Source of the DNA: Anoxybacillus ayderensis | GTDB lineage: Bacteria; Bacillota; Bacilli; Bacillales; Anoxybacillaceae | Assembly (NCBI RefSeq): GCF_000833605.1 | Contig: NZ_JXTG01000002.1 | Span: forward strand, 310,001-374,000 | Length of the DNA: 64,000 nucleotides | Direction of reading: 5' to 3' | In this document: positions 20,565 to 30,569 of the stretch, piece by piece | Layout: each line of letters begins with the position of its first letter | Position numbering within the stretch: the stretch's first letter is position 1 | Program-made: the position numbers and the translations under genes | The notes under the pieces: generated by a model | Database searches by the model: none | Seen by the model: only the letters and a program-made list of their open reading frames with translations | What the model was told of the DNA's origin: nothing

Positions 20565-20576
20565 GGAGGAGTCACG

Positions 20577-21887
20577 ATGGCGATTGAGAAAATTACGATG
20601 CCACAGCTTGGGGAAAGTGTAACGGAAGGGACGATTAGTCAATGGCTCGTATCTGTTGGCACTCGTGTCAACAAATATGATCCGCTTGCCGAAGTGATGA
20701 CAGATAAAGTGAATGCAGAAATTCCATCTTCATTTGCTGGTGTCATTAAAGAAATTATCGCAAAAGAAGGGGAAACGTTGCCAGTTGGCGCCGTCATTTG
20801 TACGATTGAAGTCGAAGGAGAAGGCATAGAAACGGCGGAAACGAAACAAGAAGAAGCACCGAAAGCGGAAGCTCCGGCAGCGCCAGCGCAAGCAGCAATG
20901 CCGAAAAAACCGGCGGGAGAAAGAGGCCGCTATTCGCCAGCCGTTCTTCGCCTTGCCCAAGAGCACAACATCGACCTTGAACAAGTACGAGGAACAGGCA
21001 TGGGTGGACGCATTACGCGCAAAGACTTGTTGAAATTGATCGAATCCGGCAACATTCCAACGCCTGGACAAGCGCCAACCGCTCCGGTTCAAGAGTCTGT
21101 GCAGTCGGTGCAAGAAGCGCCAAAAGCGGAAGCTTCAGTTGCGGCAACACCGAAACAAGCCGCTGCGCCTAACGTACCGGTTCAACCAGGTGATATTGAA
21201 ATTCCAGTGACACCAGTTCGAAAAGCGATTGCGACAAATATGCTTCGCAGCAAACATGAAGCACCGCACGCATGGACGATGGTTGAAGTCGATGTAACAA
21301 ACTTAGTTGCTTATCGCGATTCGATTAAAGACGAATTTAAAAAGCGCGAAGGCTTTAACTTAACGTATTTTGCGTTTTTTGTAAAAGCGGTGGCTCAAGC
21401 GTTAAAAGAATTCCCACAAATGAACTCGATGTGGGCAGGAGATAAAATTGTTCAAAAGAAAGATATTAACATTTCAATTGCCGTAGCAACAGATGACGCC
21501 TTATTCGTTCCAGTCATTAAACATGCTGATGAAAAATCAATTAAAGGAATTGCGCGTGAAATTGCTGAATTAGCCGCAAAAGTGCGCGCAGGTAAGCTCC
21601 GTCCGGAAGATATGCAAGGGGGCACATTTACAGTCAATAACACAGGTTCGTTCGGTTCGGTGCAATCGATGGGAATCATTAACTACCCGCAAGCAGCGAT
21701 TTTACAAGTTGAATCGATCGTGAAACGCCCGGTTGTAAAAGACGGCATGATTGCGATTCGCGATATGGTTAACCTTTGCTTATCGCTAGATCATCGCGTG
21801 CTCGATGGTTTAATTTGCGGTCGCTTTTTAGCGCGTGTCAAAGAAATTTTAGAGCATGTCACAAAAGAAAACACACCAATTTACTAA
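20577..21887 (+). CDS. bkdB: Branched-chain 2-oxo acid dehydrogenase E2 (lipoamide acyltransferase)
   Basis: The 436-aa core of the Bkd complex transfers the acyl group to CoA. Domains run as follows: lipoyl domain (residues 1-78) with the lipoylated Lys in TDKVNAE; an Ala/Pro/Glu-rich linker; an E3/E1-binding domain (about 115-155, YSPAVLRLAQEHNIDL, GRITRKDLL); a second linker; and the catalytic acyltransferase domain ending with the active-site DHRVLDG. AAGGAGG precedes the ATG. It is the last gene of the sigma-54 operon, followed by a terminator. Confidence 0.96.
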   Translation: MAIEKITMPQLGESVTEGTISQWLVSVGTRVNKYDPLAEVMTDKVNAEIPSSFAGVIKEIIAKEGETLPVGAVICTIEVEGEGIETAETKQEEAPKAEAPAAPAQAAMPKKPAGERGRYSPAVLRLAQEHNIDLEQVRGTGMGGRITRKDLLKLIESGNIPTPGQAPTAPVQESVQSVQEAPKAEASVAATPKQAAAPNVPVQPGDIEIPVTPVRKAIATNMLRSKHEAPHAWTMVEVDVTNLVAYRDSIKDEFKKREGFNLTYFAFFVKAVAQALKEFPQMNSMWAGDKIVQKKDINISIAVATDDALFVPVIKHADEKSIKGIAREIAELAAKVRAGKLRPEDMQGGTFTVNNTGSFGSVQSMGIINYPQAAILQVESIVKRPVVKDGMIAIRDMVNLCLSLDHRVLDGLICGRFLARVKEILEHVTKENTPIY

Positions 21888-21894
21888 TGATGAT

Positions 21895-21930
21895 GAGGAG
21901 GGTAACGAATAGTTATCCTCTTCTTCTTAT
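21895..21930 (+). terminator. Terminator of the bkd operon
   Basis: GAGGAGGGTAAC pairs with GTTATCCTCTTC over 12 bp (two G-U pairs) around GAATA, followed by the pyrimidine-rich TTCTTAT. The tail is not a pure U run. The following 21931-22046 stretch leads to mutA; it holds a TACAAT -10-like site (21968) and GAAAGCGTTTCAA (22009-22021), close to a cre sequence but one base short. Confidence 0.7.
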
Positions 21931-22046
21931 ATCAACGATTTCTCTTTTCTTCCTTTCGACGATGTACTACAATAAAAAATGTAACGAATATTTTCAAAAA
22001 TAAGAAAAGAAAGCGTTTCAACAACAAAGGGGGATGGGGTGCTACA

Positions 22047-24029
22047 ATGAAACAAATATCGTTTCCGATTCCAAGCTACGACGAATGGAAACAAGAAGTG
22101 GAGAAATCGCTAAAAGGAAAACCGTTTGATCGGTTATATGCCACAACATATGAGCAAATTCAATTAAAACCGATTTATACACGCGCTGATGTAGAGGGGT
22201 TGCCTATTGAACAATATCCAGGTTTTCCTTCATATGTGCGCGGAACAGAAGTAGAAGGATATATAAAAAAAGCGTGGGAAGTCAGTCAACAGTGCGAGGC
22301 TTCGACACCTGAACGATGGAATGAGCTCATGAAACATCAACTTGAACGTGGACAGACAGAAATTCATGTCGTATTGCCGAAGCTAAAATTTGTTATTCAA
22401 ACGATAGAACAAATAAAAACGATGTTTTCAAACATTTCTTTAGAAAATTACTCGCTTCGCATCGATACAGGGGCATGTGCATTTCCGTTTCTTCCGCTTT
22501 TTGTCGCATATATTGAGGAAAGTGGACAGCCGCTTAGTCGCATGCGCGGGACGATCGGAATGGATCCACTTCATTCATTGACGATCACAGGAAAGCTTCC
22601 TATGTCGCTTTCTACTTTATATGATGTCATGGCAGATGTGACGAAATGGGCGAAAACACATATGCCACATGTGAAAACAATCCTCGTTCATGCCGATCCG
22701 TATCATAATGGGGGAGGGCATGCGATTCAACAGCTTGCATTTACTTTTGCCTCAGCCGTAGAGTATATAAACGAATGTCTCGAGCGTGGATTAACGATTG
22801 ATGACGTAGCCAACCGTATCGATTTTTCTTTCCCAGTTGGCTCACATTTCTTTATAGAAATTGCGAAGCTACGTGCTGCGCGGCTCATTTGGTCAAACAT
22901 TGTGCAAGCGTTCGGAGGAAGCGAACAAGCGCAAAAACTATCCATTCATGCGCGTACGTCGTATTTTACGAAAACGGTATACGATCCGTACGTCAACATG
23001 CTTCGCGCAACGACAGAAGCGTTTGCTGCGATCGTCGGTGGAGCAAACAGCCTTCATGTTTCACCATTTAACGAACCGTTTGCAACAGAAGATGAATTTG
23101 CAGAGCGCATCGCTAGAAACACACAACTTATTTTGTTAGAAGAAGCTCATATCGGAAAAGTGATTGACCCAGCTGGCGGATCGTATTATGTAGAAACGTT
23201 GACAGCACAAATAGCAGAAGAATCTTGGAAATTATTTCAACAAATCGAAGCGCAAGGCGGGATGACAAAAGCGCTTCAATGTGGATTTGTGCAAAAGGAA
23301 ATTGAAAACGTAGCAAAACAACGCGAACAACATGTGAAAGAAAGAAAAGAAAAGATCGTCGGAACGAACGTATATGCAAACATCGCTGAGCCGTCAGCAC
23401 CGAAACATACGTACACTTCTTACGGAAGCAATCATATGTATATCGATATAAAAACAATGGAAGAGGCGCTTTCGCTTGTTAAACGTCGAGCGATCGCTCA
23501 ACATGTTATACATGAAAAGGAAAGTTCAGCCGTGATTGTGTCACCGATTCGACAATGGCGTTTATCTGAGCCGTTTGAACAGCTTCGCAAAGCATCGGAA
23601 CGCCATGCAGAAACAAGCGGTCAGCGTCCAACTGTGCATCTTGTAAATCTCGGTTCCATTCCAAAACATAAAGCGCGCGCCGATTTTATAACAGGCTTTT
23701 TTGAAGCGGGAGGATTTACGGTCGTAAAAAATGACGGTTATATGACGATAGAGGAAGCCGTCAACGGCATACTTGAAGCAAACGGAACGCATTATATCAT
23801 TTGCGGGACAGATGATGATTATGTAGATGCCGTTCCGCATATTGTGCGTCAAGTAAAAACGAAAAAAAGCGATGTTCGCATATATGTCGCAGGAAAGCTA
23901 CCATCACATATTGAAGCAACGTTTATAGAAGCGGGCGTCAATGGATTCATTCATATCGGTTCGAACTGCTACGATACGATTTTCGCATTTATGAAAGATA
24001 TGGGGGTGAACGTGGATGGGGAAAATTAA
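22047..24029 (+). CDS. mutA: Methylmalonyl-CoA mutase small (beta) subunit
   Basis: The product is the 660-aa non-catalytic partner of MutB. It has the mutase TIM-barrel fold ([21 protein letters not shown] start; conserved [20 protein letters not shown]) and a degenerate C-terminal flavodoxin-like domain. The cobalamin motif DxHxxG is absent: the equivalent stretch reads [13 protein letters not shown], as expected for a small subunit. GGGGG precedes the ATG. The 3' end overlaps mutB by 14 nt, so the heterodimer is made coupled. It is close to the bkd operon but has its own terminator-separated start. Confidence 0.93.
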   Translation: MKQISFPIPSYDEWKQEVEKSLKGKPFDRLYATTYEQIQLKPIYTRADVEGLPIEQYPGFPSYVRGTEVEGYIKKAWEVSQQCEASTPERWNELMKHQLERGQTEIHVVLPKLKFVIQTIEQIKTMFSNISLENYSLRIDTGACAFPFLPLFVAYIEESGQPLSRMRGTIGMDPLHSLTITGKLPMSLSTLYDVMADVTKWAKTHMPHVKTILVHADPYHNGGGHAIQQLAFTFASAVEYINECLERGLTIDDVANRIDFSFPVGSHFFIEIAKLRAARLIWSNIVQAFGGSEQAQKLSIHARTSYFTKTVYDPYVNMLRATTEAFAAIVGGANSLHVSPFNEPFATEDEFAERIARNTQLILLEEAHIGKVIDPAGGSYYVETLTAQIAEESWKLFQQIEAQGGMTKALQCGFVQKEIENVAKQREQHVKERKEKIVGTNVYANIAEPSAPKHTYTSYGSNHMYIDIKTMEEALSLVKRRAIAQHVIHEKESSAVIVSPIRQWRLSEPFEQLRKASERHAETSGQRPTVHLVNLGSIPKHKARADFITGFFEAGGFTVVKNDGYMTIEEAVNGILEANGTHYIICGTDDDYVDAVPHIVRQVKTKKSDVRIYVAGKLPSHIEATFIEAGVNGFIHIGSNCYDTIFAFMKDMGVNVDGEN

Positions 24030-26205
24030 TTTTGCCAATCGATCGTTACAATATGGAAAGCCAGTTGATGAACAAACGTGGAAAAAAGCGATCGAACAAA
24101 AAGTAAGAGCAACATTCGATGAGCTCGTATTCCAAACAAACGAACATATTGCGATCAAACCGCTATATACGAAAGAAGATATAGCAGACCTCGATTTTCT
24201 TGACTATATGCCGGGCATTCCGCCGTACGTTCGTGGACCATATCCATCGATGTACGTCAATCGCCCATGGACGATTCGTCAATACGCTGGCTTTTCGACA
24301 GCGGAAGAAAGCAATGCATTTTATCGTCGCAACTTAGCGATGGGTCAAAAAGGGCTGTCTGTCGCTTTTGATCTTGCAACACATCGAGGATACGACTCCG
24401 ACCATCCGCGCGTTATCGGGGATGTCGGCAAGGCAGGGGTCGCCATTGATTCTGTGTTAGATATGAAAACGTTATTTGACGGCATCCCGCTTGACCAAAT
24501 GTCCGTATCGATGACGATGAACGGTGCCGTATTGCCAATTATGGCGTTTTACATTGTGACGGCTGAAGAACAAGGAGTAAAACAAGAACAGCTATCTGGA
24601 ACGATTCAAAATGACATTTTAAAGGAATATATGGTGCGGAATACGTACATTTATCCACCAGAAATGTCCATGCGTATTATCGCAGACATTTTTGCGTATA
24701 CGTCAAAACATATGCCGAAATTCAACAGCATAAGCATTTCAGGTTACCATATGCAAGAAGCAGGAGCACCTGCAGATATTGAACTCGCTTATACGCTTGC
24801 GGATGGATTAGAGTATGTGCGCACAGGACTAAAAGCAGGCATTGACATCGATTCATTTGCTCCGCGCCTATCGTTTTTCTGGGCGATTGGGATGAACTAT
24901 TTTATGGAAGTAGCAAAAATGCGGGCAGCGCGAATCATTTGGGCGAAAATGATGAAAACATTTAACCCGAAAAACCAAAAATCGCTCGCCCTTCGCACGC
25001 ATTCGCAAACATCGGGATGGAGCTTAACTGAACAAGATCCGTTTAATAATGTCGTGCGCACATGTTTAGAAGCGCATGCCGCAGCGATGGGACATACGCA
25101 GTCGCTTCATACAAATGCGCTTGATGAGGCAATTGCATTACCGACGGACTTTTCCGCTCGCATCGCACGCAACACGCAGCTTTATTTACAAGAAGAAACA
25201 GGCATTTGCCAAGTCATTGACCCATGGGCAGGTTCGTATTATGTGGAAACGTTAACGAACGAATTAATGAAGCGTGCATGGGCTCATATTGAAGAAATCG
25301 AAAATCTCGGCGGAATGGCGAAAGCGATTGAAACAGGTTTGCCAAAAATGCGCATCGAAGAAGCTGCGGCAAGAAGGCAAGCAAAAATTGACTCCGGTGC
25401 GGAGACGATTATCGGCGTGAATAAATATCGTCCAGAAAAAGAACAACCGATCGATATTTTAGAAGTGGATAATACGGCCGTTAGAGAGCGGCAAATTGAA
25501 AAATTAAAACAGTTGCGCGCTTCTCGTGATGAAGAACGCGTTCAACAAACGCTACGTGCGATTACGAAAGCAGCAGAAACAGGTGAAGGAAACTTGCTTG
25601 AATTGGCGGTAGAGGCAGCGCGCGCTCGGGCGACGTTAGGAGAAATATCTGATGCGATTGAAAAAGTAGCAGGCAGGCATAAAGCCGTCATTCGTTCCGT
25701 TAGCGGCGTATATAGTTCCGAGTTTACAAACGAAGAAGAAATTGCCCGCGTCAAAAAAATGACGGATGAATTTTACGAGCTAGAAGGAAGACGACCACGC
25801 ATTTTAATCGCAAAAATGGGACAAGATGGACATGACCGCGGAGCAAAAGTGATTGCGACGGCATTTGCTGATTTAGGGTTTGATGTCGATATCGGTCCTC
25901 TCTTTCAAACACCAGAAGAAACAGCTCGGCAAGCGGTTGAAAACGATGTCCATGTCGTCGGCATGAGCTCGCTTGCTGCGGGGCATAAAACGTTGTTGCC
26001 ACAACTTGTTGAAGAGTTGCGAAAATTAGGTCGTGAAGATATTATCGTTGTCGTTGGTGGAGTCATTCCACCACAAGACTACGAATTTTTATATGAACAT
26101 GGTGCAGCTGCAATTTTTGGACCAGGTACAATCATCCCGGTAGCAGCACAAAAAGTATTGCATGAAATTTATCGGCGACTCGGTTACGAGGAAGTGAGTG
26201 AATGA
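24016..26205 (+). CDS. mutB: Methylmalonyl-CoA mutase large (alpha) subunit
   Basis: The 729-aa catalytic subunit rearranges (R)-methylmalonyl-CoA to succinyl-CoA with adenosylcobalamin. The barrel carries [17 protein letters not shown]; the Tyr there is the methylmalonyl-specific residue, whereas isobutyryl-CoA mutases have Phe, so this is a true MCM. The C-terminal B12 domain shows the lower-ligand motif [27 protein letters not shown] inside mutA is the ribosome-binding site. It overlaps meaB by 4 nt. Confidence 0.96.
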   Translation: MGKINFANRSLQYGKPVDEQTWKKAIEQKVRATFDELVFQTNEHIAIKPLYTKEDIADLDFLDYMPGIPPYVRGPYPSMYVNRPWTIRQYAGFSTAEESNAFYRRNLAMGQKGLSVAFDLATHRGYDSDHPRVIGDVGKAGVAIDSVLDMKTLFDGIPLDQMSVSMTMNGAVLPIMAFYIVTAEEQGVKQEQLSGTIQNDILKEYMVRNTYIYPPEMSMRIIADIFAYTSKHMPKFNSISISGYHMQEAGAPADIELAYTLADGLEYVRTGLKAGIDIDSFAPRLSFFWAIGMNYFMEVAKMRAARIIWAKMMKTFNPKNQKSLALRTHSQTSGWSLTEQDPFNNVVRTCLEAHAAAMGHTQSLHTNALDEAIALPTDFSARIARNTQLYLQEETGICQVIDPWAGSYYVETLTNELMKRAWAHIEEIENLGGMAKAIETGLPKMRIEEAAARRQAKIDSGAETIIGVNKYRPEKEQPIDILEVDNTAVRERQIEKLKQLRASRDEERVQQTLRAITKAAETGEGNLLELAVEAARARATLGEISDAIEKVAGRHKAVIRSVSGVYSSEFTNEEEIARVKKMTDEFYELEGRRPRILIAKMGQDGHDRGAKVIATAFADLGFDVDIGPLFQTPEETARQAVENDVHVVGMSSLAAGHKTLLPQLVEELRKLGREDIIVVVGGVIPPQDYEFLYEHGAAAIFGPGTIIPVAAQKVLHEIYRRLGYEEVSE

Positions 26206-27302
26206 GCGAAGAACGGACATCTCGGCCTGAATGGGCTGATGACGGCAAGATGTTTGCAACGTCGTATGTGAAAGGAAACGATCGTGCCCATTTAGCGAAA
26301 GAAAACCGATCGGTCAAACGAAAAGAACGTTCCGTTGAGGAATATGTTGCAGGTGTATTGAATCATGATCGCACCATTTTAGCGCAAGCGATCACGCTTA
26401 TTGAAAGCAATGCAGCAAAACATACCGAAAAAGCTCAGCGCATTTTGCATGAACTTCTTCCATATGTCGGGCGCTCCATTCGCATTGGTATCACCGGTGT
26501 GCCGGGAGCAGGAAAAAGTACGTTTATTGAAGCGTTTGGACAATTTTTATGTGAGAAAGGACATCGTGTTGCCGTATTAGCTGTCGATCCGAGCAGTTCA
26601 ATTACAGGAGGAAGCATTCTTGGCGATAAAACGCGCATGGAACATTTAGCGCGCCATCCTCGTGCGTTTATTCGTCCCTCCCCATCAGGCGGGACGCTCG
26701 GTGGCGTGCATCGCAAAACGCGCGAGACGATGTTGCTTTGTGAAGCAGCTGGATATGATGTAATTCTTGTGGAAACGGTCGGTGTTGGTCAAAGCGAAGT
26801 GGCGGTGCGCGGTATGGTTGATTTTTTCTTATTGCTCGCTTTAACGGGCGCTGGTGATGAATTGCAAGGAATGAAAAAAGGAATGATGGAACTCGTCGAT
26901 GCGATCGTCATTAATAAAGCAGATGGCGACAATAAAAAGAAAGCAGAAGTAGCGAAAGAAGAATATAATCAAATTTTACACTACTTGCGCCATGCAACGA
27001 AAGGTTGGGAAACGAAAGCCTATACATGTTCTTCTCTTTACGGAGAAGGAATTGAACAAATTTGGGAAGTGATCGAACAGTTTGTGCAAACGACAAAACA
27101 ATCGGGTGTGTTTGAGGAAAGAAGAAGAGAACAGATGAAAGATTGGCTGCATGCGATGATTAAAGATTATTTACACAACCGCTTTTTTCATCATCCAGTT
27201 GTACAACAACAGTTGCCGGCTATTGAACAAGAGGTGATGGCAGGAAAACAGCCTGTCACGATGGCTGCCGAGCAATTAATTCGTTTATATGAACAAATGT
27301 AA
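26202..27302 (+). CDS. meaB: MeaB/ArgK-family GTPase, mutase chaperone
   Basis: This 366-aa G3E-family P-loop GTPase protects and reloads methylmalonyl-CoA mutase with adenosylcobalamin. Walker [16 protein letters not shown], the [18 protein letters not shown] region, ETVGVGQSE (switch) and NKADGD (the base-specificity motif NKxD) are visible. It starts with ATGA overlapping mutB, so the three form a mutase-plus-chaperone unit. A terminator follows directly. Old annotations as an arginine-transport kinase (ArgK) do not fit this context. Confidence 0.94.
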   Translation: MSEERTSRPEWADDGKMFATSYVKGNDRAHLAKENRSVKRKERSVEEYVAGVLNHDRTILAQAITLIESNAAKHTEKAQRILHELLPYVGRSIRIGITGVPGAGKSTFIEAFGQFLCEKGHRVAVLAVDPSSSITGGSILGDKTRMEHLARHPRAFIRPSPSGGTLGGVHRKTRETMLLCEAAGYDVILVETVGVGQSEVAVRGMVDFFLLLALTGAGDELQGMKKGMMELVDAIVINKADGDNKKKAEVAKEEYNQILHYLRHATKGWETKAYTCSSLYGEGIEQIWEVIEQFVQTTKQSGVFEERRREQMKDWLHAMIKDYLHNRFFHHPVVQQQLPAIEQEVMAGKQPVTMAAEQLIRLYEQM

Positions 27303-27333
27303 AAGGTGTCCGTGATGGGCACCTTTTACATTT
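27301..27333 (+). terminator. Terminator of mutAB-meaB
   Basis: AAAAGGTGTCC and GGGCACCTTTT form an 11-bp stem (one G-U pair) around GTGAT; the stem's own TTTT ends the hairpin, followed by ACATTTG. Confidence 0.75.
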
Positions 27334-27338
27334 GAATG

Positions 27339-27347
27339 TGTTATAAT
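27339..27347 (+). promoter_or_regulatory. Extended -10 promoter of yqjA
   Basis: TG-T-TATAAT (27339-27347) is a perfect extended -10 element 20 bp before the start codon. No good -35 is seen 17 bp upstream because that position lies in the terminator stem. Confidence 0.6.
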
Positions 27348-27367
27348 AGGGGCGGAGTGTGATAGCT

Positions 27368-28306
27368 ATGCTAAAAATTGGTTATCGAACGACGAAAACG
27401 GTGATCGGAACGGCGAGCGCGATTGCGATTGCCCAATCGTTACATCTTGAAAATTTTGCTTCTGCTGGCATTATTACATTACTTTGCGTTCAAGTGACGA
27501 AAAAAAAATCATTGCAAACAGCGCGCGCTCGGTTTGTTGCTGGTTTAGTTGGTTTGTTGTTTTCGTTTTTCTTTTTTGAAGGGCTTCGTTATCATCCGAT
27601 TTCGATCGGTTTATTGCTGTTATTTTTTATTCCGACGACCGTTTCGTTGAAAGTGACGGAAGGAATTGCGACAAGTGCGGTCATTATTTTGCATGTATAT
27701 ATGGCGAAAGCGATGACGTGGCATCTCGTATATAATGAAGTGATGTTAATGATCATCGGCATCGGCATCGCTTTGCTCGTCAATATGTACATGCCGAGCG
27801 TGGAAAAAGATTTAAAAGAATATCAACGCATCGTAGAAGACTTATTTCGCATCATTTTTAAAGAAATTGTTCATTATTTACGGACGAATGAAAGTTTATG
27901 GGACGGAAAAGAAATTGCGTTAGCGAGCGATACGTTAAAGCAAGCAAAGGCGCTTGCGTTGCAAAATATTGAAAATCATTTTTTGCGCAATGAAGATTAT
28001 TATTACCGATATTTTCGTATGCGCGAACGGCAATTTGAAATTATTGAGCGGATGTTGCCGCTTATTAGTTCCATGACATATACGGTCGAGCAACGCAATA
28101 TGATTGCTGATTTTATCGATGAACTAAGCGATGCGATTCACCCGGGAAATACAGCGGATCGTTTTATTCGGCAACTTGAGGAGATGAAAAAACAGTTTCA
28201 ACAAATGCCGTTACCAAAAACGCGCGAGGAGTTTGAACAACGTGCGGCTCTTTTGCATTTTGTGAAAGAGATGGAACAATATTTAATTATCAAAAGTCAA
28301 TTGTAG
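27368..28306 (+). CDS. yqjA: Aromatic acid exporter-family membrane protein (YqjA)
   Basis: This 312-aa protein has an N-terminal membrane half (about four or five hydrophobic helices to residue 145, including ASAGIITLLCVQVTKKKS and FIPTTVSLKVTEGIATSAV) and a soluble helical C-terminal half. It belongs to the ArAE/DUF939 group and occupies the B. subtilis yqjA position. The transported substrate is unknown. ATG 27368 (MLKIGYRTTKTVIGTA) aligns with the family and has GGCGGAG upstream; the longer GTG frame at 27359 overlaps that site. Confidence 0.8.
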   Translation: MLKIGYRTTKTVIGTASAIAIAQSLHLENFASAGIITLLCVQVTKKKSLQTARARFVAGLVGLLFSFFFFEGLRYHPISIGLLLLFFIPTTVSLKVTEGIATSAVIILHVYMAKAMTWHLVYNEVMLMIIGIGIALLVNMYMPSVEKDLKEYQRIVEDLFRIIFKEIVHYLRTNESLWDGKEIALASDTLKQAKALALQNIENHFLRNEDYYYRYFRMRERQFEIIERMLPLISSMTYTVEQRNMIADFIDELSDAIHPGNTADRFIRQLEEMKKQFQQMPLPKTREEFEQRAALLHFVKEMEQYLIIKSQL

Positions 28307-28356
28307 CGGTATGGTTGCCCTTTTTTTACGCACAATAATTGAAAAAGGGTGAGATG

Positions 28357-29055
28357 ATGCCGCTTCTTTTTGCTTTCTTTCTTTTTCTTTCACCGCTTTG
28401 GCCGCTTGGAGACAATCCGCGTGTTGGTGATCCGATGATTATTGTTAACAAACAAACGAATCAACTTGCTTTTATTCGCCATGGAAAAATTGAACGTATA
28501 TATCGTGTTGCTACAGGAAAAACGAATGCGCTCACGCCAGAAGGATTATTTACCGTTACGGTGAAGGCGGTCAATCCGTACTATCGAAAGAAAAATATTC
28601 CAGGCGGCGCCCCGAACAATCCGCTCGGTACAAGATGGATCGGATTTGATGCGCGCGGGACAGATGGACGAACGTATGGGATTCATGGAACGAATCGACC
28701 GTCATCGATTGGACGTTATATAACAGAAGGATGTGTGCGCATGCACAATCGCGATGTCGAGGCGTTATATCCGAACGTGCCACTAGGAACGAAAGTAGCG
28801 ATTGTAAAAACAAATGAATCGTTCCAACAGCTCGGTAAAAAGTATGGTTCTGTTTTTTCATTCAATCGTAAAAATTTTGATAAAATATATTTGAGATCAC
28901 ACTTCTTTCGTGATTATTTTTACATCTTATTGCATGGCTCTCTGATGAACATATATAGTAAAAGAGAAAGCGAGGTGAACAACGATCATGATGGCGAATC
29001 GAGTGGAAAGGCACATCATTTATCCAAACCATCCGTATTATCCGATGATCGATGA
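28357..29055 (+). CDS. L,D-transpeptidase (YkuD domain) with IS-altered C-terminus
   Basis: An N-terminal hydrophobic signal (LLFAFFLFLSPLWPLG) precedes a YkuD catalytic domain: IHGTNRPSSIGRYITEGC supplies the catalytic His and Cys, followed by VRMHNRDVEALYP. Such enzymes cross-link peptidoglycan with 3-3 bonds. The frame now ends at 29055 (232 aa), but from codon 176 on (base 28882) it reads transposon DNA and runs into tnpB. Joining base 28881 to 30274 would instead give ...NFD-NLGR-stop, 179 aa. The start ATG 28357 has AAGGG seven bases upstream. The catalytic core is intact, so activity may persist with a foreign tail. Confidence 0.85.
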   Translation: MPLLFAFFLFLSPLWPLGDNPRVGDPMIIVNKQTNQLAFIRHGKIERIYRVATGKTNALTPEGLFTVTVKAVNPYYRKKNIPGGAPNNPLGTRWIGFDARGTDGRTYGIHGTNRPSSIGRYITEGCVRMHNRDVEALYPNVPLGTKVAIVKTNESFQQLGKKYGSVFSFNRKNFDKIYLRSHFFRDYFYILLHGSLMNIYSKRESEVNNDHDGESSGKAHHLSKPSVLSDDR

Positions 29056-30273
29056 GTATTGTTTTCGGTCAAAAAACTTGTACAACTTCGCCAACTATCA
29101 AGTGAGGCAAACGTTTTTTCAGCACGGCACGTATCTTTCTTACAACAAGCTAGACAAACTGCTGAAAACAGAAGGGATGGATGCAGACTATCGAGCGATG
29201 CCAATGGCTCAATGTGCCCAACAAACGTTAAGAATGTTGCATCAAAATTGGCAATCATTTTTTAAGTCGATAAAAGATTGGACAAAAAACAAAGACAAAT
29301 ATACAGGCAGACCGAAACCGCCCAAATATCTCAAAAAAGACGGACGATATGTACTTGTGCTAACGAATCAATCATGTAAAGTCGTCGATGAACACATCAC
29401 GTTTCCTGCCTGTTTTCAAGGGTTTCGGTTAAAAACAAACATGAAAGGAAATCTACAACAAGTCCGATTCATTCCAAAACACCGCCATATCATCGTCGAA
29501 GTCGTTTACAAAATCCCTATTCCACCGCAAAAACAAGATTACAACAGATACATCAGTATTGATTTGGGTTTAGATAACTTCGCAACCATTGTAAACAATG
29601 TGGGCAAACAACCAATCGTGATCAATGGTAAAGGTCTAAAATCCGTCAATCAATACTACAACAAACAAATGAGCCACTACCGCAAAGTAGCGAAACAGAT
29701 GAATGGACTCGATTGGACAAAACGAATGAGCAAAATGACAGAAAAACGAAACCGCATCGTAGAAAACTTTATGCACCAAGCGAGTGCCTTTGTCATGAAA
29801 CATGCGCTGTCTTTAGACTGCGATACGATTGTGGTGGGGATGAATAAAGATTGGAAGCGTGAAGTCCATCTCGGAAAGCGCACAAATCAAGCATTCGTTC
29901 ACATTCCGTATCAAACGTTTCTTCATCAGTTGCAGTACAAAGCAAAACAGCATGGGATTCGCGTCATCGTGACAGAAGAAAGCTATACATCCAAATGCAG
30001 TTTTTTAGACATGGAAGAAATCAAAAAGCAAAAACAATACAAAGGAAAACGAATCAAGCGTGGACTGTTTCAATCTGAAAACGGAACGCTTATCCACGCA
30101 GATGTCAATGGGGCATACAACATCATGAGAAAAGTATTCCCAAAGGCGTTTGCCAATGGGATAGCGGGTGTGGGGTTACACCCGATCCGAGTACATGTCG
30201 CTTAAACGACGTGGACGGATAAACAATTTTGTTAAAATCTTTATCATTATTCTATGATTTTAATAAAATTGAT
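28882..30273 (+). mobile_element. tnpB-only IS200/IS605-type (IS1341-like) element
   Basis: The proposed ends are inferred from TTGAT at both boundaries: TTGAT (28877-28881) directly before the left end as target site, and TTGAT (30269-30273) as the right end. Removing 28882-30273 restores an uninterrupted end to the L,D-transpeptidase gene. There are no terminal inverted repeats or target duplication, as expected for this family. No tnpA is present, so the element would depend on a transposase in trans. The right end holds subterminal inverted repeats (AAAATC...GATTTT), where a guide (omega) RNA would be expected. Confidence 0.75.
28988..30205 (+). CDS. tnpB: TnpB-family RNA-guided nuclease of the IS element
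   Basis: The 405-aa protein has an N-terminal wedge/REC region and a RuvC-like half. RuvC-I is ISIDLGLDNFAT (D192) and RuvC-III is HADVNGAYNI (D372). At RuvC-II the usual glutamate is missing: the strand reads IVVGMNKDWK. A glutamate just before YTSK (E330/E331) could replace it. The zinc-ribbon CxxC pairs are also absent, with only one Cys (C337). TnpB cleaves DNA at the vacated donor site and promotes element retention. GAGGTG precedes the two adjacent ATGs (28988, 28991). Confidence 0.9.
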   Translation: MMANRVERHIIYPNHPYYPMIDEYCFRSKNLYNFANYQVRQTFFQHGTYLSYNKLDKLLKTEGMDADYRAMPMAQCAQQTLRMLHQNWQSFFKSIKDWTKNKDKYTGRPKPPKYLKKDGRYVLVLTNQSCKVVDEHITFPACFQGFRLKTNMKGNLQQVRFIPKHRHIIVEVVYKIPIPPQKQDYNRYISIDLGLDNFATIVNNVGKQPIVINGKGLKSVNQYYNKQMSHYRKVAKQMNGLDWTKRMSKMTEKRNRIVENFMHQASAFVMKHALSLDCDTIVVGMNKDWKREVHLGKRTNQAFVHIPYQTFLHQLQYKAKQHGIRVIVTEESYTSKCSFLDMEEIKKQKQYKGKRIKRGLFQSENGTLIHADVNGAYNIMRKVFPKAFANGIAGVGLHPIRVHVA

Positions 30274-30298
30274 AACCTGGGGCGCTGAAATAAAACAA

Positions 30299-30332
30299 AG
30301 AACAAGCTGACCGAATATGGTCAGCTTGTTCT
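30299..30332 (-). terminator. Terminator of prli42 (perfect 14-bp hairpin)
   Basis: AGAACAAGCTGACC pairs perfectly with GGTCAGCTTGTTCT. On the - strand it is followed by TTGTTTTATTT; on the + strand the tail is not U-rich, though it may still bound the transpeptidase transcript. Confidence 0.75.
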
Positions 30333-30426
30333 ATATCCACATGCTTAATCCAGCGAGCAAAGAAGTTAAAAGCATCGAGCCGAGCATTAAATAAACAACA
30401 ATTTTTTGCACTTTTTTTGAATGCAT
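30331..30426 (-). CDS. prli42: Prli42-like stressosome-associated miniprotein (31 aa)
   Basis: The 31-aa product begins MHSKKVQKIVVYLM and ends SLLAGLSMWI. A short basic N-terminus is followed by one transmembrane helix. This matches the Prli42 family, first described in Listeria as a membrane anchor for the stressosome (recognition from memory of the family pattern KxxKxxxYLMxxxMLxxxLLxGLSMW). AGAGGTGAA lies just before the ATG on the - strand, and a sigma-A promoter lies upstream. It sits between the transpeptidase and mce. Confidence 0.82.
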   Translation of the reverse strand: MHSKKVQKIVVYLMLGSMLLTSLLAGLSMWI

Positions 30427-30447
30427 GTTCTTCACCTCTTGCTTCCT

Positions 30448-30476
30448 ATTGTACAAACATGCTGTGCGGCAAACAA
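30448..30476 (-). promoter_or_regulatory. Sigma-A promoter of prli42
   Basis: On the - strand TTGTTT (30476-30471) and TACAAT (30453-30448) are separated by 17 bp, 21 bp before the start codon. The intergenic 30427-30569 also serves mce and contains TGTCGAA, one Spo0A-box-like word. Confidence 0.6.
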
Positions 30477-30569
30477 GCAGGAAAAATGCAAAAAAAGAAG
30501 GAAAAAAGAGAAAGGATGTCGAAATACATAGATGGTTTGCAACCGAGAACAACAAAGGGGTTGGGGTTT

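Noticed and set aside
22009-22021. cre site before mutA
   Set aside because: GAAAGCGTTTCAA is one base shorter than the consensus, so spacing is wrong.
30515-30530. Spo0A box before mce
   Set aside because: A single TGTCGAA word without a matching promoter; chance occurrence is likely.
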